A stretch of DNA of 64,000 nt, from positions 1,178,001 through 1,242,000 of the forward strand of contig NZ_CP104578.1 of assembly GCF_036826855.1 (NCBI RefSeq), given 5' to 3'. The notes under the pieces were generated by a model that was not told the DNA's origin, made no database searches, and saw nothing but the letters and a program-made list of their open reading frames with translations. The position numbers and the translations under genes are program-made. This DNA is from Streptomyces sp. SJL17-4 (GTDB taxonomy: Bacteria; Actinomycetota; Actinomycetes; Streptomycetales; Streptomycetaceae). Positions 16,970 through 26,454 of the stretch are shown piece after piece; within the stretch, counting starts at the first letter, position 1; the number at the start of each line of letters is the position of its first letter.

Positions 16970-18277
16970 TCAGGGCTGGGGCCTGGCGTCGAGCCCCAAT
17001 CGTCGTGCGTCCCGCTCGGGGCGGATGGCCGTGAGGGCGCAGGTACCGGCCGCGAGCATCACTGCGCCAGCGACGAGGAAGGCGGTGGTGTAGCCGGCGG
17101 CCGGGGTGCTGGCCGTGTCGATGAGGTGGCCGGTCAGGAACGGTGCCACGAGGCCCGGCAGGGTGCCGATGCCGGCGACGATGCCGAAGACGGCTCCACG
17201 CTGGGAGGGAGGGACGACTTCTGCGGTCGTCATGTAGTGGAGGGGGATGGCGATGGCGGTGCCGCCGAAGGCCAGCGCGATCAGCACCAGCCGGGGGCCG
17301 GACGCGTCGACGAACGGGAACGCTGCCATCGCGCACCCCGCCACGCACACGGCGATGCTTTGTGCCGCCCCGCTGGACCAACGGCTGCTCACGCCACGGG
17401 ATTTCAGCGCGTCCACGAACGGCGAGACGGCAAGCAGCAGCACCAGTCCGAAGCCGGACATGATGCTGATGGCCGTCGCGGAGGCCGCCGCCGACATGTC
17501 CATCTGCGTCCTGAAGTAGGCGGGCAGCCAGGCGTGGCTGAGGGACAGGGCCCACGCCGCTCCGAAGGCGCTGGCGATGCTGCCGAGCACGGTGCCGGTC
17601 AGCAGGATCTTGCGGTACGGCAGCCGAAGCCCGCCGGCTCCAGTGGTCGTGTGCTTGTGGTCATACGGTCCGTCGTGGCCCACGCGCCACCACAGCAGCG
17701 CCCAGCAGGCGCTGACGACCGCGAGGACGGCGTAGGCCGAGCGCCAGCCGAAGCCGTCGATCAGCCAGGTGACCAGGGGTGCCGCGATCAGCGTGCCCAG
17801 GGCCGCGCCGCCGATCTGGAGGGCCGAGGGCAGGGCGCGGCGTTCCGGCGGGAACCACTTGTAGAGGGCGTGCATCGACATGGATGCCGCCGGTCCTTCG
17901 GCGGCGCCGAGGAGAATGCGGCCGGCCATCAGGGTCGGGACTGTGGCCACGACGAGGACCGGGAGCTGGGCCACGGCCCACACCATGGTCATGACGAACA
18001 GCAGGACTCGGCTGGAGATCCGGGTGGAGAGGAATCCGACGAGGAGTCCCGAGACGCTGAACAGGAAGGAGAAGGAGCTGGATATGAGGCCGTAGGTGCT
18101 GTTGCTGAGGTCGAGTTCCTCCATGATCGGGACGGCGGCGAGGCCGAGGACCGACTTGTCGGCGAAGTTGATGACCATGAAGGCCACGATCATCGCCATG
18201 ATCAGCCAGGCTCTGCGGCGGTCGGGTTCCGGGGCGGCGATGTGCCGGGACTGCGCGGTGGCGGTAGGGGGTGTCAT
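16970..18277 (-). CDS. MFS transporter (anion:cation symporter-like)
   Basis: The 435-aa protein has about twelve hydrophobic helices. The loop 2-3 region ([20 protein letters not shown]) and the segment [33 protein letters not shown] are typical of the ACS subfamily that imports carboxylates such as glucarate, phthalate or aromatic acids. ATG 18277 follows AGGAG. It is the last gene of a leftward trio with an acyl-CoA dehydrogenase and an acyl-CoA synthetase. It probably takes up the organic acid those enzymes activate. The substrate is inferred only. Confidence 0.8.
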   Translation of the reverse strand: MTPPTATAQSRHIAAPEPDRRRAWLIMAMIVAFMVINFADKSVLGLAAVPIMEELDLSNSTYGLISSSFSFLFSVSGLLVGFLSTRISSRVLLFVMTMVWAVAQLPVLVVATVPTLMAGRILLGAAEGPAASMSMHALYKWFPPERRALPSALQIGGAALGTLIAAPLVTWLIDGFGWRSAYAVLAVVSACWALLWWRVGHDGPYDHKHTTTGAGGLRLPYRKILLTGTVLGSIASAFGAAWALSLSHAWLPAYFRTQMDMSAAASATAISIMSGFGLVLLLAVSPFVDALKSRGVSSRWSSGAAQSIAVCVAGCAMAAFPFVDASGPRLVLIALAFGGTAIAIPLHYMTTAEVVPPSQRGAVFGIVAGIGTLPGLVAPFLTGHLIDTASTPAAGYTTAFLVAGAVMLAAGTCALTAIRPERDARRLGLDARPQP

Positions 18278-18401
18278 GGGGCGACTCCTGCGGGTGCGGG
18301 TGGAGCAGGGGGTCGTACGGGTGAGCGGTGGTCCCCCGAGGCCGCGGGCCCGCTCGCCGGAGCGGGGGCCCGCGGTACCGCCCTGGACGCCAGGGGGTCG
18401 G

Positions 18402-19571
18402 TCAGATCAGGCCCTTGGCGATGGCGTTCTTGTGGATCTCGGTGGTTCCGGTGACGATCCGGAACATCCGCAGGCTGCGGAAGATCTGCTCGACCTCGTT
18501 GCCGCGGGTCAGCCCGGCCTTGCCGTGGATCTGGACGGCCTGGTCGGCGACGCGGAAGCACGCCTCGGAGGTGAACAGCTTGCACATGTTGGCCTCGACG
18601 GAGACGTTGTCGCCCCGGTCGGCCTTCGCGGCGGTGGTCATCACCATCGCGCGGGCGGCGTAGATCTCGGTGGCCATCTCGGCGATCTTGTGGTGGATGG
18701 CCTGATGGGCGAGGAGCGGCTGGCCGAAGACGACGCGGTTCATCGCGTACTGCACCGACAGGTCCCAGGCGCGGCGGGCGGCGCCGATCAGGGACGGGCA
18801 GTGCAGCAGGCGGTTGAGGGTGATGCGGCCGATGCCGATGCGCAGGCCCTGGCCGATCTCGCCAAGGAGGTTCGCGGCGGGGATCCGGCAGTCCTCGAAG
18901 AGGAGGTCGCCCTCCATCTGCTGTCCGGACATGGGCACTTCGCCGTCGAGGACCGTGCAGCCGGGGGTGTCCAGGTCGACGAGGAACGCGCTGTAGGCCT
19001 CCTCGGTGCCGGCCATGCGGGCCACGACGATCGCGAAGTCCGCGAAGGGAGCCGCGGAGCTGAACACCTTCTTGCCGTTGAGGACGTAGCTGTCTCCGTC
19101 CGGGGTGGCGGTCGTCGTCATGCGGCGCACGTCGGAGCCCGCGTCCTCCTCCGTGATGGAGAAACAGCACGCCCGCTCGCCCCGGACCACGGGCATCAGG
19201 TAGCGCTCCCGCTGCTCCTCGGTGGCGTACTTCACGATCGCGCCGACCCGCAGGGGGCCGCCCATGTCGCCGAGCACCGAGTGGGAGAGAGCGGCACCGG
19301 AGGCGGTCAGCTCCTCCTTGAGGGCGCACAGTTCGTAGAAGCTCAAGCCCTGACCGCCCAGCTCCGGCGGCAGGCTGATGCCGTAGAAGCCGAGCTCCGC
19401 GCTGCGCTTCCAGACGTGCTCGAGCATGGTGCGGTCGAGCTTGGTCTCCGCGGTGATGCCGTGCTCGCGCTCGTACGGGACGAGTTCGTCACGAAGGTAG
19501 GAGCGCAGGCGTACGACCAGGTCCTGGAGGCGCGGGTTGTCGTTGTAGGAGGGTTCGAGGGTGAAGGGCAT
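18402..19571 (-). CDS. acyl-CoA dehydrogenase
   Basis: The 389-aa length is normal for the family. The N-terminal helical domain contains LPPELGGQGLSFYELCALKE; the central flavin domain has CCFSITEEDAGSDVRRM, the usual FAD-contact motif; the C-terminal domain carries VQIHGKAGLTRGNEVEQIFR. It oxidises an acyl-CoA to the 2,3-enoyl-CoA in the cytoplasm. It lies between the synthetase (14 bases upstream) and the MFS gene, so they form one leftward operon. The substrate is unknown; there is no sign of damage. Confidence 0.88.
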   Translation of the reverse strand: MPFTLEPSYNDNPRLQDLVVRLRSYLRDELVPYEREHGITAETKLDRTMLEHVWKRSAELGFYGISLPPELGGQGLSFYELCALKEELTASGAALSHSVLGDMGGPLRVGAIVKYATEEQRERYLMPVVRGERACCFSITEEDAGSDVRRMTTTATPDGDSYVLNGKKVFSSAAPFADFAIVVARMAGTEEAYSAFLVDLDTPGCTVLDGEVPMSGQQMEGDLLFEDCRIPAANLLGEIGQGLRIGIGRITLNRLLHCPSLIGAARRAWDLSVQYAMNRVVFGQPLLAHQAIHHKIAEMATEIYAARAMVMTTAAKADRGDNVSVEANMCKLFTSEACFRVADQAVQIHGKAGLTRGNEVEQIFRSLRMFRIVTGTTEIHKNAIAKGLI

Positions 19572-19585
19572 GCCAGGAGTCCTGT

Positions 19586-21142
19586 TCAGTTGACGCGGCG
19601 CTCGGCGCCCGCCCAGTAGCGGTCGCGGATGGCGCGGCGGTCGATCTTGCCGTTGGGGTTGTGGGGCAGGGCGGCCACGAAGTCGACCGAGCGGGGCTTC
19701 TTCATGCGGGCCAGGTGCTCGGCGCAGAAGCCGATGAGGTCGGTCTCGGTGAGGGCGGCGCCGTCACGCGTCACGACGACCGCCTTGACGGCCTCGCCCC
19801 ACTGCTCGTCCGGGACGCCGACGACGGCCGCCTCGTAGACGTCGGGGTGCCGGTGCAGGACGGACTCGACCTCGACGGCGTAGATGTTGAACCCTCCGGA
19901 GACGATCATGTCCTTCTTGCGGTCGACGATGAAGACGTAGCCGTCCGCGCGACGGCGGGCCAGGTCGCCGGTGAGGAACCAGCCGTCCCGGAAAGTCTGC
20001 GCCGTGAGGTCGGGTTCGTTGTGGTAGCCGGGGACGACGTCGGGGCCGCGGACGGCGATCTCTCCGATCTCTCCCTCGGTGACGGGCTGTCCGTTGTCGT
20101 CGACGATGGCGACCTCGGCCTCGGCGAGCGGACGGCCGCAGGACAACAGCAGCTCCTCGTCCTCGCCCTCGATCGCCCGCCGGTGGTCCTCCGTGGAGAG
20201 GAAGAGCACGCCGGAAGTGGTCTCGCCGCACCCGTATCCCTGGGAGAGGACCGGGCCGAAGAGGTCCCAGGCGGCCCTGATCCGGGCCGGTGACATCGGC
20301 GCGGCGCCGTAGATCAGCTGGCGCAGTGTGGAGAGGTCATAGTCGCGGGCGTTCGGCAGCGCGAGCACGGTGTTGACCATCGTCGGCACGACGAAGGCAT
20401 GGGTGGCGCGCTCGCGCTGGACGGTGGCGAGGAACTCCTCGGCGTCCCATCGGGACAGCACTATCGCGCAGCCGCCGGCGAAGAAGATGCCCATCAGCGG
20501 CATGCCCGAGGCGTGGGTGACCGGTCCGGCCAGGATCTGCCGGTCACCGGGACCCACCCGGGTGTCCGCGCTCATCACGGACTTGCGCATCAGGGCGAGC
20601 CGGTTGCCGTAGGTCTGGACCGCCGCCTTGAGCTTGCCGGTGGAGCCCGAGGTGAAGTGCAGTACGGCGATGTCGTCCTCGTCGCACTCCGCCTCGACAG
20701 GTTCCGGCTCGGTGCCCGCCAGGGTCTCGGCATAGCCCGGGCCGAGATCGTTGGGGCCGTCGTAGCCGAGGACCGTCTTGACCCCCGTACCGGGCACCGC
20801 GGCGCGGGCGGCGTCCAGGTGGGCGGCGTCCGTCAGCAACACCCGCGCGTCGGACTCCGCGAGCAGGTGGGCCACCTCGGCGGTGCCGAGCCTGGCGTTG
20901 ATCGGCGCCCGGGCCAGACCGGCCTTGTAGAGGGCCACTTCCGTGACAACCAGTTCCGCACGGTTGCCAGCGAGAGTCGCGACCCGGTCTCCCCGGTTCA
21001 GGCCGAGCGCGAGCAGGGCCGTCGCGAGCCGGTCGCTGTGGTCGTCGAGTTCCGCGTACGTCAGCCGCGCGGGTCCGCAGACCACCGCCTCGGCGTCGGG
21101 TTGGTGGCCGGCAGTCCGGCGTACGTACCGCCCGAAGTTCAT
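19586..21142 (-). CDS. AMP-forming acyl-CoA synthetase
   Basis: ATG 21142 has GGAGGGG just upstream, giving 518 aa. The adenylate-forming motifs are present: LHFTSGSTGKLKAAVQ (phosphate loop), GYGCGETTSG (core), and GDLARRRADGYVFIVDRKKD with the C-terminal lysine in NPNGKIDRR. It activates a carboxylic acid to its CoA thioester, the entry step for the dehydrogenase downstream. It is divergent from the TetR gene across about 110 bases that hold a palindrome. Confidence 0.88.
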   Translation of the reverse strand: MNFGRYVRRTAGHQPDAEAVVCGPARLTYAELDDHSDRLATALLALGLNRGDRVATLAGNRAELVVTEVALYKAGLARAPINARLGTAEVAHLLAESDARVLLTDAAHLDAARAAVPGTGVKTVLGYDGPNDLGPGYAETLAGTEPEPVEAECDEDDIAVLHFTSGSTGKLKAAVQTYGNRLALMRKSVMSADTRVGPGDRQILAGPVTHASGMPLMGIFFAGGCAIVLSRWDAEEFLATVQRERATHAFVVPTMVNTVLALPNARDYDLSTLRQLIYGAAPMSPARIRAAWDLFGPVLSQGYGCGETTSGVLFLSTEDHRRAIEGEDEELLLSCGRPLAEAEVAIVDDNGQPVTEGEIGEIAVRGPDVVPGYHNEPDLTAQTFRDGWFLTGDLARRRADGYVFIVDRKKDMIVSGGFNIYAVEVESVLHRHPDVYEAAVVGVPDEQWGEAVKAVVVTRDGAALTETDLIGFCAEHLARMKKPRSVDFVAALPHNPNGKIDRRAIRDRYWAGAERRVN

Positions 21143-21160
21143 CGCCCCTCCAGAGTTTCC

Positions 21161-21173
21161 GAACAGCGTGTTC
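21161..21173. promoter_or_regulatory. GAACAGCGTGTTC palindrome, probable TetR operator
   Basis: This is a perfect 5-bp inverted repeat around GCG in the divergent promoter region between the acyl-CoA synthetase (start 21142) and the TetR regulator (start 21250). Its position suits repression of the operon and autoregulation. Confidence 0.5.
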
Positions 21174-21249
21174 AGTAGTAAGCTTGGTGTACGGCAACGT
21201 AAAGGCAGCGTTAGGGTCAGGTCAACGGTCCGGACGAGAAGGAAACGAA

Positions 21250-21882
21250 GTGGACATGAAGCCCGCAGGAGATCGCCGTGTCCGCAGGACGCGGGCCGCA
21301 CTGCGCCAGGCCCTGGTCGAACTGGTCCTGGACAAGGGGTTCCACGCGATCACGGTCGAGGAGATCACCGAACACGCCGACATCGGCCGGGCCACCTTCT
21401 ACGCGCACTACCGCGACAAGGAAGACCTGCTGGTAGGCATCGTCCGCGACCTCGCCGAGGACCGCGAACGCCTTCTGCCGGCGGTCCGGCAGGCGCACGC
21501 GGAGGGATTCACCGGACTGCCGGTGAAGTACATCTTCGAACACGCCGAACAGGAGAAGCCCGTCTACCGGGTCGTCCTGCGGGGCGAGGGCGACGGCCGG
21601 GCCCTACAAGAATTCACGGACCTCATCTGCGCCCACGCCGAGGCAGCCTTCCGCGCGCGGACCGAACAACTCGGTGTGACACCCCGCATCCCCCTCGACG
21701 TCGTCGCCCGGGCATGGACCGGCGAACTCATCGGCCTGCTCACCTGGTGGGTCGAGAACGACACCGGTTACAGCGCGGCCGAGATCACCGCACATCTGCG
21801 TGACCTGTCGGTCTACGGCCGCGTCTGGGCCACCGGGCTCACCCCGTCGGACGCCCCCGGAGCCCTCGACCTCACCCCCTGA
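21250..21882 (+). CDS. TetR-family regulator
   Basis: GTG 21250 has AAGGA seven bases upstream; ATG 21256 is an alternative. The 210-aa protein has the TetR helix-turn-helix in residues 10-60 (RRTRAALRQALVELVLDKGF, then ITVEEITEHADIGRATFYAH-YRDKEDLL). The ligand domain follows. It is adjacent and divergent to the acyl-CoA operon and upstream of a serine hydrolase, so it probably controls the whole catabolic set in response to an acyl or acid ligand. Confidence 0.85.
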   Translation: MDMKPAGDRRVRRTRAALRQALVELVLDKGFHAITVEEITEHADIGRATFYAHYRDKEDLLVGIVRDLAEDRERLLPAVRQAHAEGFTGLPVKYIFEHAEQEKPVYRVVLRGEGDGRALQEFTDLICAHAEAAFRARTEQLGVTPRIPLDVVARAWTGELIGLLTWWVENDTGYSAAEITAHLRDLSVYGRVWATGLTPSDAPGALDLTP

Positions 21883-21999
21883 ACCGCGCCTGAACCACCC
21901 GGCTCCCTCACTCCTCGCATGAGACGCCTGGTCGAGATACCAGACACCGTGTACGGTATCGAGCCCATAGACGCGCGACCTGCAGAGCGGAGCGGACAT

Positions 22000-23187
22000 A
22001 TGACAGGCATTTCCTCACTGGCTGATCTCGTGTGGGCGCGGGGATACACGGATCCGGCCTGGGCTCGACGGCACACGACCTCGAGTCGGGAACTCGTTCC
22101 GAGCCGCCGTGTCTGGCGCGGCCCCGGCGGCGCGTCCGCGCTGCCGACCGCGTCGGCCGGCGCCCTCGACGGCCTCGACTTCACCGGAGCGCACGGCGGG
22201 TCCCTCACGCTCACGGAACTGCTCGCCCGGGCCGAGACCGACGCCCTGCTGGTCATGCACCGCGGCCTCCTCGTGCACGAGGAGTACCTCCACGGGTACG
22301 AGCCTCATGTCCCACACTTCAACGCCTCGGCCGCCAAGTCCTACCTCGGCCTCGTCGCCGCGGTCCTCGCCCACGAGGGGCAGCTCGACCGCGGCATGCA
22401 GGTCGCCAAAATCGTCCCCGAGCTCGCCGGCACCGCCTTCGGAGATGCCCAGGTCGACCACCTCCTCCACATGGGCACGCAGATGAGTTACGCGGGCCGC
22501 CCGTACGACAAGGCGCTCGAAGCGCAGCGCTACTTCGCCGTCCTCGCCCCCCAACTGCGTCCCTACGGCTACACCGGGCCGGCCACGATCCGCGAGCACC
22601 TCACCACCGCCCGGGCCACCGGCGAGCCGGGCATCGACTTCCGCTACGAGAACGGCAACGTCGAGGCCCTCGCCGAAGTCCTGCGCCGCGTCACCGGCAC
22701 CACCACCTCGGACCTGCTGTCCGAGATGATCTGGTCCCGCATCGGCGCGGAGGAGGACGCGTACTACCTCCTCGACCCCGAAGGCACCGAGGCCGCCTGT
22801 GGCGGATTCAGCGCCACCGCCCGCGACCTGGCCCGGCTCGGCGAGATGATCCGCCGCGGCGGCGCGATCGGCGACCGCCAGATCGTCCCGGAGGCCGTCG
22901 CCTCCACCATCGTCTCCGGCGTACCGGACGGCTACCCCCGCCGCGTCCGCTTCCCCGCCGCACCTCCCGAGGCGCCCGCCACACTCTCGTACCACGACCT
23001 CTGGTGGATCCCCAACGATCCCTATGGCTCCTTCATGGCCAGCGGGATCCATGGCCAGCGCCTCTTCATCTCCCCCGCACTCGATCTGGTGATTGTCCAC
23101 TACGCCTCCCAGATCGTCTCCCCGGCCGTTCCCCAGGTCCCCCTGGTCCAGGCGTTCCTGAAGATCGGCACGCACCTCTGCGGCTAA
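22000..23187 (+). CDS. serine hydrolase of the class C β-lactamase / esterase fold
   Basis: ATG 22000 is preceded by GAGCGGA. The 395-aa protein has S110-A-A-K113 (the SxxK nucleophile motif) and Y216-E-N218 (the YxN motif), with a late SGIHGQR segment as the third box. This pattern fits 6-aminohexanoate-dimer hydrolase- or EstB-type enzymes rather than a resistance β-lactamase. There is no signal peptide, so it acts in the cytoplasm. It probably releases the acid that the neighbouring synthetase activates. A broken relative lies at 28844-29059. Confidence 0.82.
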   Translation: MTGISSLADLVWARGYTDPAWARRHTTSSRELVPSRRVWRGPGGASALPTASAGALDGLDFTGAHGGSLTLTELLARAETDALLVMHRGLLVHEEYLHGYEPHVPHFNASAAKSYLGLVAAVLAHEGQLDRGMQVAKIVPELAGTAFGDAQVDHLLHMGTQMSYAGRPYDKALEAQRYFAVLAPQLRPYGYTGPATIREHLTTARATGEPGIDFRYENGNVEALAEVLRRVTGTTTSDLLSEMIWSRIGAEEDAYYLLDPEGTEAACGGFSATARDLARLGEMIRRGGAIGDRQIVPEAVASTIVSGVPDGYPRRVRFPAAPPEAPATLSYHDLWWIPNDPYGSFMASGIHGQRLFISPALDLVIVHYASQIVSPAVPQVPLVQAFLKIGTHLCG

Positions 23188-23465
23188 AGCGTGTTGTTGA
23201 AGGCTGTGATCGGACAGGTCAGATCGGGGTTGCGGCCTGGCTGGTCACGCGGCGATCGCGAGGGAGTGCATGTGGGCGACGGCCTAGGCGTACCACGGGC
23301 GGCTGCCACTGGGCCCGTTCCCTCACCGTTCCCGCACGATCCGCAGGAGCCGCTCTAACTGCCGCACACGCGGACCGGTGGATGTCTCCTTCCACGACTG
23401 AGCGCTCAACACCCCCCATACAGAGGGAATATTTAGATCGCAGCCTCCTGCGACACGCTTCAGCC
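23188..23465. other. non-coding gap, possible insertion-sequence remnant
   Basis: No open frame here looks genuine on either strand. The base GTGTTGTTGAAGGCTGTGAT and the short Arg-rich leftward frame at 23219-23419 have the look of eroded transposase DNA, but I cannot name a family. The gap separates the serine hydrolase from the second Tni module and probably marks an old junction. Confidence 0.3.
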
Positions 23466-24381
23466 GTGCCCTCCCGCGAATCGAGCTCAGACGCCCCCGC
23501 GCTCGCGTTGAGCGCCGAGACGGAGCAGGTTCATCGACGGCCCACCCGCTCCCCCGGTCTTGGCGTCGCGCAGTGTTTGGCAGCAGATGAACCCGGCCGA
23601 GCGGGATCTCTATGACGAGTCTCGCCTTGACCATCACGCTCGGATGCTCACCGTAGCCACCTCGTTCGTCGAGCGGACGGCGATCTGCGGCCGTCGTCTG
23701 GTGCTCCTGGACCGGGCCCGGCATCCCCATGCCACAGACCGGATTCCGGTCGTCTACGTCACCGTCCCGCCCGCCGCGACCGCCCGCATGATCGCGACCG
23801 AGTTCGCACGCTTCCTGGGCCTGCCGGTGCGGGCCCGCTCGAACATGACGGACATCATCGAGGCTGTCGTGGGGGTCTGCACCGACACCCGCACGGGCCT
23901 GGTGCTGGTCGACGAACTCCACAACATCTCGCTCACCAGCCGCCACGGCGCCGAAGTCGCCGACACCCTCAAGTACTTCTCCGAACGTCTGCCCGCCACC
24001 TTCGTCTATGCCGGCATCGACATCGCCGAATCCGGCCTGCTGTCCGGGACACGCGGCGCCCAGATCGCCGGCCGATTCACCCTGGTCCCCTCCCGCCCCT
24101 TCCCCTACAACAGCGAATGGAAGGGTCTGGTCGCCACCATGGAAGACACCCTGCGGCTGCACGAACACCGCTCCGGCACACTCACCGACCTGGACCGCTT
24201 CCTGCACAACCACACCGGCGGCATGATCGGATCCCTGTCCCACGCCATCCGCGGAGCCGCCCTCGACGCCATCCTCACCGGCACCGAGAAGATCACCAAG
24301 AAGAGCCTCCAGGCCATTCCGCTCGACCACACCGCCCACACCACGGCGTCCATTGCCACGAAGACCGCTACGTCCCGATGA
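23466..24381 (+). pseudogene. defective TniB-type ATPase (second transposition module)
   Basis: The C-terminal two thirds clearly belong to TniB: IPVVYVTVPPAATARMIATE, Walker B LVLVDELHN, and FVYAGIDIAESGLLSGTRG. The N-terminus (VPSRESSSDAPALALSAE) starts at GTG 23466 in a different frame, so a frameshift lies near 23,550. The Walker A region expected between RRLVLL and DRARHPH is missing through an in-frame deletion of about 30-35 codons. It therefore cannot bind ATP normally. It overlaps the next tniQ by ATGA. No DDE transposase accompanies it. Confidence 0.75.
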
Positions 24382-25007
24382 ACAGCGAGCTGCCGCCCCG
24401 GTTCGCGCCGCTGCCGGTCCGACTCCGCCCCTGCCTCGGAGAATCCACCAACTCCTACATCCGGCGCCTGGCACGCGCCAACCACCTCCAGCCCAGCTTC
24501 CTGCACTGCTATCTCTGCGGCTCGCCGCAGTGGTTCGGCAGGCCCCTCCTCGAACACCTCGCCACCACCGCCGGCCACTCGCCCGAAGCACTCGAACGGG
24601 CTCTTGCCGACGCCAACTCCCTGGGCGGCACAAACAGACCACGCCGACGCCTCCCCAGGAGGAATCCCTTCGCCGGACGCCAGGACCTGGCCCACCGCAT
24701 CGCCCAAGAGGCCCTCAAGGGGACGCAGATCCGCACGCTCGCAAAGCGCCACAACCTCCGCTGCTCGGACATCCGCTTCGCCCTGGAGGTCCCACGCCTG
24801 ATCACCGCAGAGACGAGTCCGCTGACCGACTCCATCACAGGGGAACTCGCCGACCTGGTCGAGGGCATGATCGGCAGAGAGCTCAACGGAAGGCAGATCT
24901 GGACCGAACTCATGGACCACCACGACTACTTGGTCACGTACGACAGCGTCCGCCACTACATCCGATACATGCGATCCCGAACGGCGTCAGCGCGAGGAGA
25001 CTCGTAG
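24378..25007 (+). CDS. short TniQ-family protein (second module)
   Basis: ATG 24378 overlaps the stop of the defective TniB. The 209-aa product has the TniQ N-terminal signature (PLPVRLRPCLGESTNSYIRR-LARAN), followed by a helical region with a helix-turn-helix-like segment (KGTQIRTLAKRHNLRCSDI). It lacks the cysteine zinc site seen in the 727-aa TniQ. It is unrelated in detail to that protein and comes from a different, Tn5053-like element. It is probably a stranded remnant, although its frame is intact. Confidence 0.7.
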   Translation: MNSELPPRFAPLPVRLRPCLGESTNSYIRRLARANHLQPSFLHCYLCGSPQWFGRPLLEHLATTAGHSPEALERALADANSLGGTNRPRRRLPRRNPFAGRQDLAHRIAQEALKGTQIRTLAKRHNLRCSDIRFALEVPRLITAETSPLTDSITGELADLVEGMIGRELNGRQIWTELMDHHDYLVTYDSVRHYIRYMRSRTASARGDS

Positions 25008-25013
25008 ACGAGC

Positions 25014-25721
25014 TCACACTGTGACTTCCGGTTGTTCCGGGCTGAGGTAGTGCACGCGCGTCTGCTCGGCATGGAGCATCAGCAGGTCGTGCAGCTCCTC
25101 GGCGGCGAACTTGAGCAGGTGGCCGTCGCGGGTGACGTGGAGGGTTTCGAGGACGAAGGCGACACGGGTGGAGTCCTCGGTGACGCGGGTGCGGTGGGCG
25201 TCGCGGTGGTTCCAGTGGCGGGTCAGGACGCCGGTGGTGTCGTCGTAGATGATCTCGCCGGACTTGGGGTTTTCGATGGTGTCGGGTTCGCCGAGCGGGG
25301 TGAAGGTCTCGGTGCCGTCCGCGTACCGGATGTTGACATCGCCGGTGACGTGGTCGAGGTCGAAGGCGCCGGCGGGCAGGCCGTGGCGGACGGAGATGGC
25401 GTTGTAGGAGTCGACGGCCGGGTTGATCCGCGGCAGCGTGCCCTTCTTGGCGAGGCGGCGGCCGAGGGCGTCGACGCTGGGGCGGATGCGGCGGGGGTTG
25501 GTCCCGAAGGAGCGGTAGGCGGTGTGCCATGCCTCGATGCGCGGGTCGGTCTCGCCTGCAGGCTGCCAGGCCCCGTCGGAGAGCTGCTGCTCCAGCGTCT
25601 CCAGGGCGGCGGCGGTGTCGGGCCAGGGCTCGTGGCCTCGCAGGCCGGTGGCGGTGACCACGGCGATGAGGGTGTCGGGGAAGGCGTCCGTGACGGCGGG
25701 GGCGATGCGGAAGTCGGTCAT
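25014..25721 (-). CDS. B3/B4 tRNA-binding-domain protein
   Basis: The 235-aa protein resembles the free-standing B3/B4 domain of phenylalanyl-tRNA synthetase β: WHTAYRSFGTNPRRIRPSVD, then LPRINPAVDSYNAISVRHGL and PAGAFDLDHVTGDV. Free B3/B4 proteins are presumed editing or tRNA-handling factors; the activity is not established. ATG 25721 has GGAG nine bases upstream. It is followed by the PaiB-like and EamA genes on the same strand, a set often found with amino-acid export. Confidence 0.75.
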   Translation of the reverse strand: MTDFRIAPAVTDAFPDTLIAVVTATGLRGHEPWPDTAAALETLEQQLSDGAWQPAGETDPRIEAWHTAYRSFGTNPRRIRPSVDALGRRLAKKGTLPRINPAVDSYNAISVRHGLPAGAFDLDHVTGDVNIRYADGTETFTPLGEPDTIENPKSGEIIYDDTTGVLTRHWNHRDAHRTRVTEDSTRVAFVLETLHVTRDGHLLKFAAEELHDLLMLHAEQTRVHYLSPEQPEVTV

Positions 25722-25763
25722 GGGAGGTGTTCTCCGTTCCTGCGGTGGGGCTGAGGCGGGTGG

Positions 25764-26411
25764 TCAGGGCTTCCAGGGGCCGATGCGGTCCAGGCGGCGG
25801 CGCTGCTGGTGTGCGGTGGGGACGTCGAGGCCCTGACCGCGTTCGGTGAGGTGGTCGGCGACGGCGGTGCGGTGCTCGACGGGCTTGTGGTCGTCGTACT
25901 TGAACTTCGCCCGTACGTCGGTGGCCTCTAGGCGCAGGCCGCGGATGCCGGGCAGCATCCGGCCGTACGGGGGCTGGTCTACGGAGATGGGGGCGTGGTC
26001 GCCGTCGGGCTGGAAGTGGGCCATCTGGCGGCGCAGTAGCTCGGCCTTGTCCTCGGGTTCGTCGACGATCGTGGCGCGGCAGGTGAACTGGACGGCCGTG
26101 TAGTAGCTGGTGGGGACGCCGTCGGTGGGTGGGGTGTCGGGCTTGGCGCGCCAGGGGCCGGGGATGAAGGCGTAGTCGCCGAAGACGGTGAACAGGACGT
26201 TCGGGTCGTTCTCGATCGCCGTCCAGACCGGGTTGGGGCGGGCGAGGTGGACCAGGAGGTGGCCGGTTTCGCTGGTGAAGTGGGTGGGGACGGCGACGGG
26301 CGCCTGGCCGGGCGGGCCGTTGACGCTGAGGAGGCCGAAGTCGTGGCCTTCGGCGATCCAGGTCTGCCATTCGGCTTCGTCCAGGCAGGCGTCCCAGGGC
26401 TGGATGAACAT
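25764..26411 (-). CDS. PaiB-type FMN-binding negative regulator
   Basis: The 215-aa protein starts MFIQPWDACLDEAEWQTWI, typical of PaiB. It has HLLVHLARPNPVWTAI and the C-terminal PPYGRMLPGIRGLRLEAT segment of this FMN-binding split-barrel family. In Bacillus PaiB works with PaiA in sporulation control; here no PaiA is present. AAGGAG precedes ATG 26411. It is in an operon with the EamA transporter upstream (43 bases) and the B3/B4 gene downstream. Confidence 0.82.
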   Translation of the reverse strand: MFIQPWDACLDEAEWQTWIAEGHDFGLLSVNGPPGQAPVAVPTHFTSETGHLLVHLARPNPVWTAIENDPNVLFTVFGDYAFIPGPWRAKPDTPPTDGVPTSYYTAVQFTCRATIVDEPEDKAELLRRQMAHFQPDGDHAPISVDQPPYGRMLPGIRGLRLEATDVRAKFKYDDHKPVEHRTAVADHLTERGQGLDVPTAHQQRRRLDRIGPWKP

Positions 26412-26454
26412 GCTGGTCTCCTTGCGAGGCGGTGGTGCTGTGGTGCCGGAGTTC

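Noticed and set aside
22000..23187. β-lactam resistance gene
   Set aside because: The SxxK and YxN motifs are shared by many esterases. There is no signal peptide, and the context is acyl-CoA catabolism.
23219..23419. Named insertion sequence in the gap before the second Tni module
   Set aside because: No transposase motif or terminal repeats can be read; only a vague resemblance, so no family is claimed.
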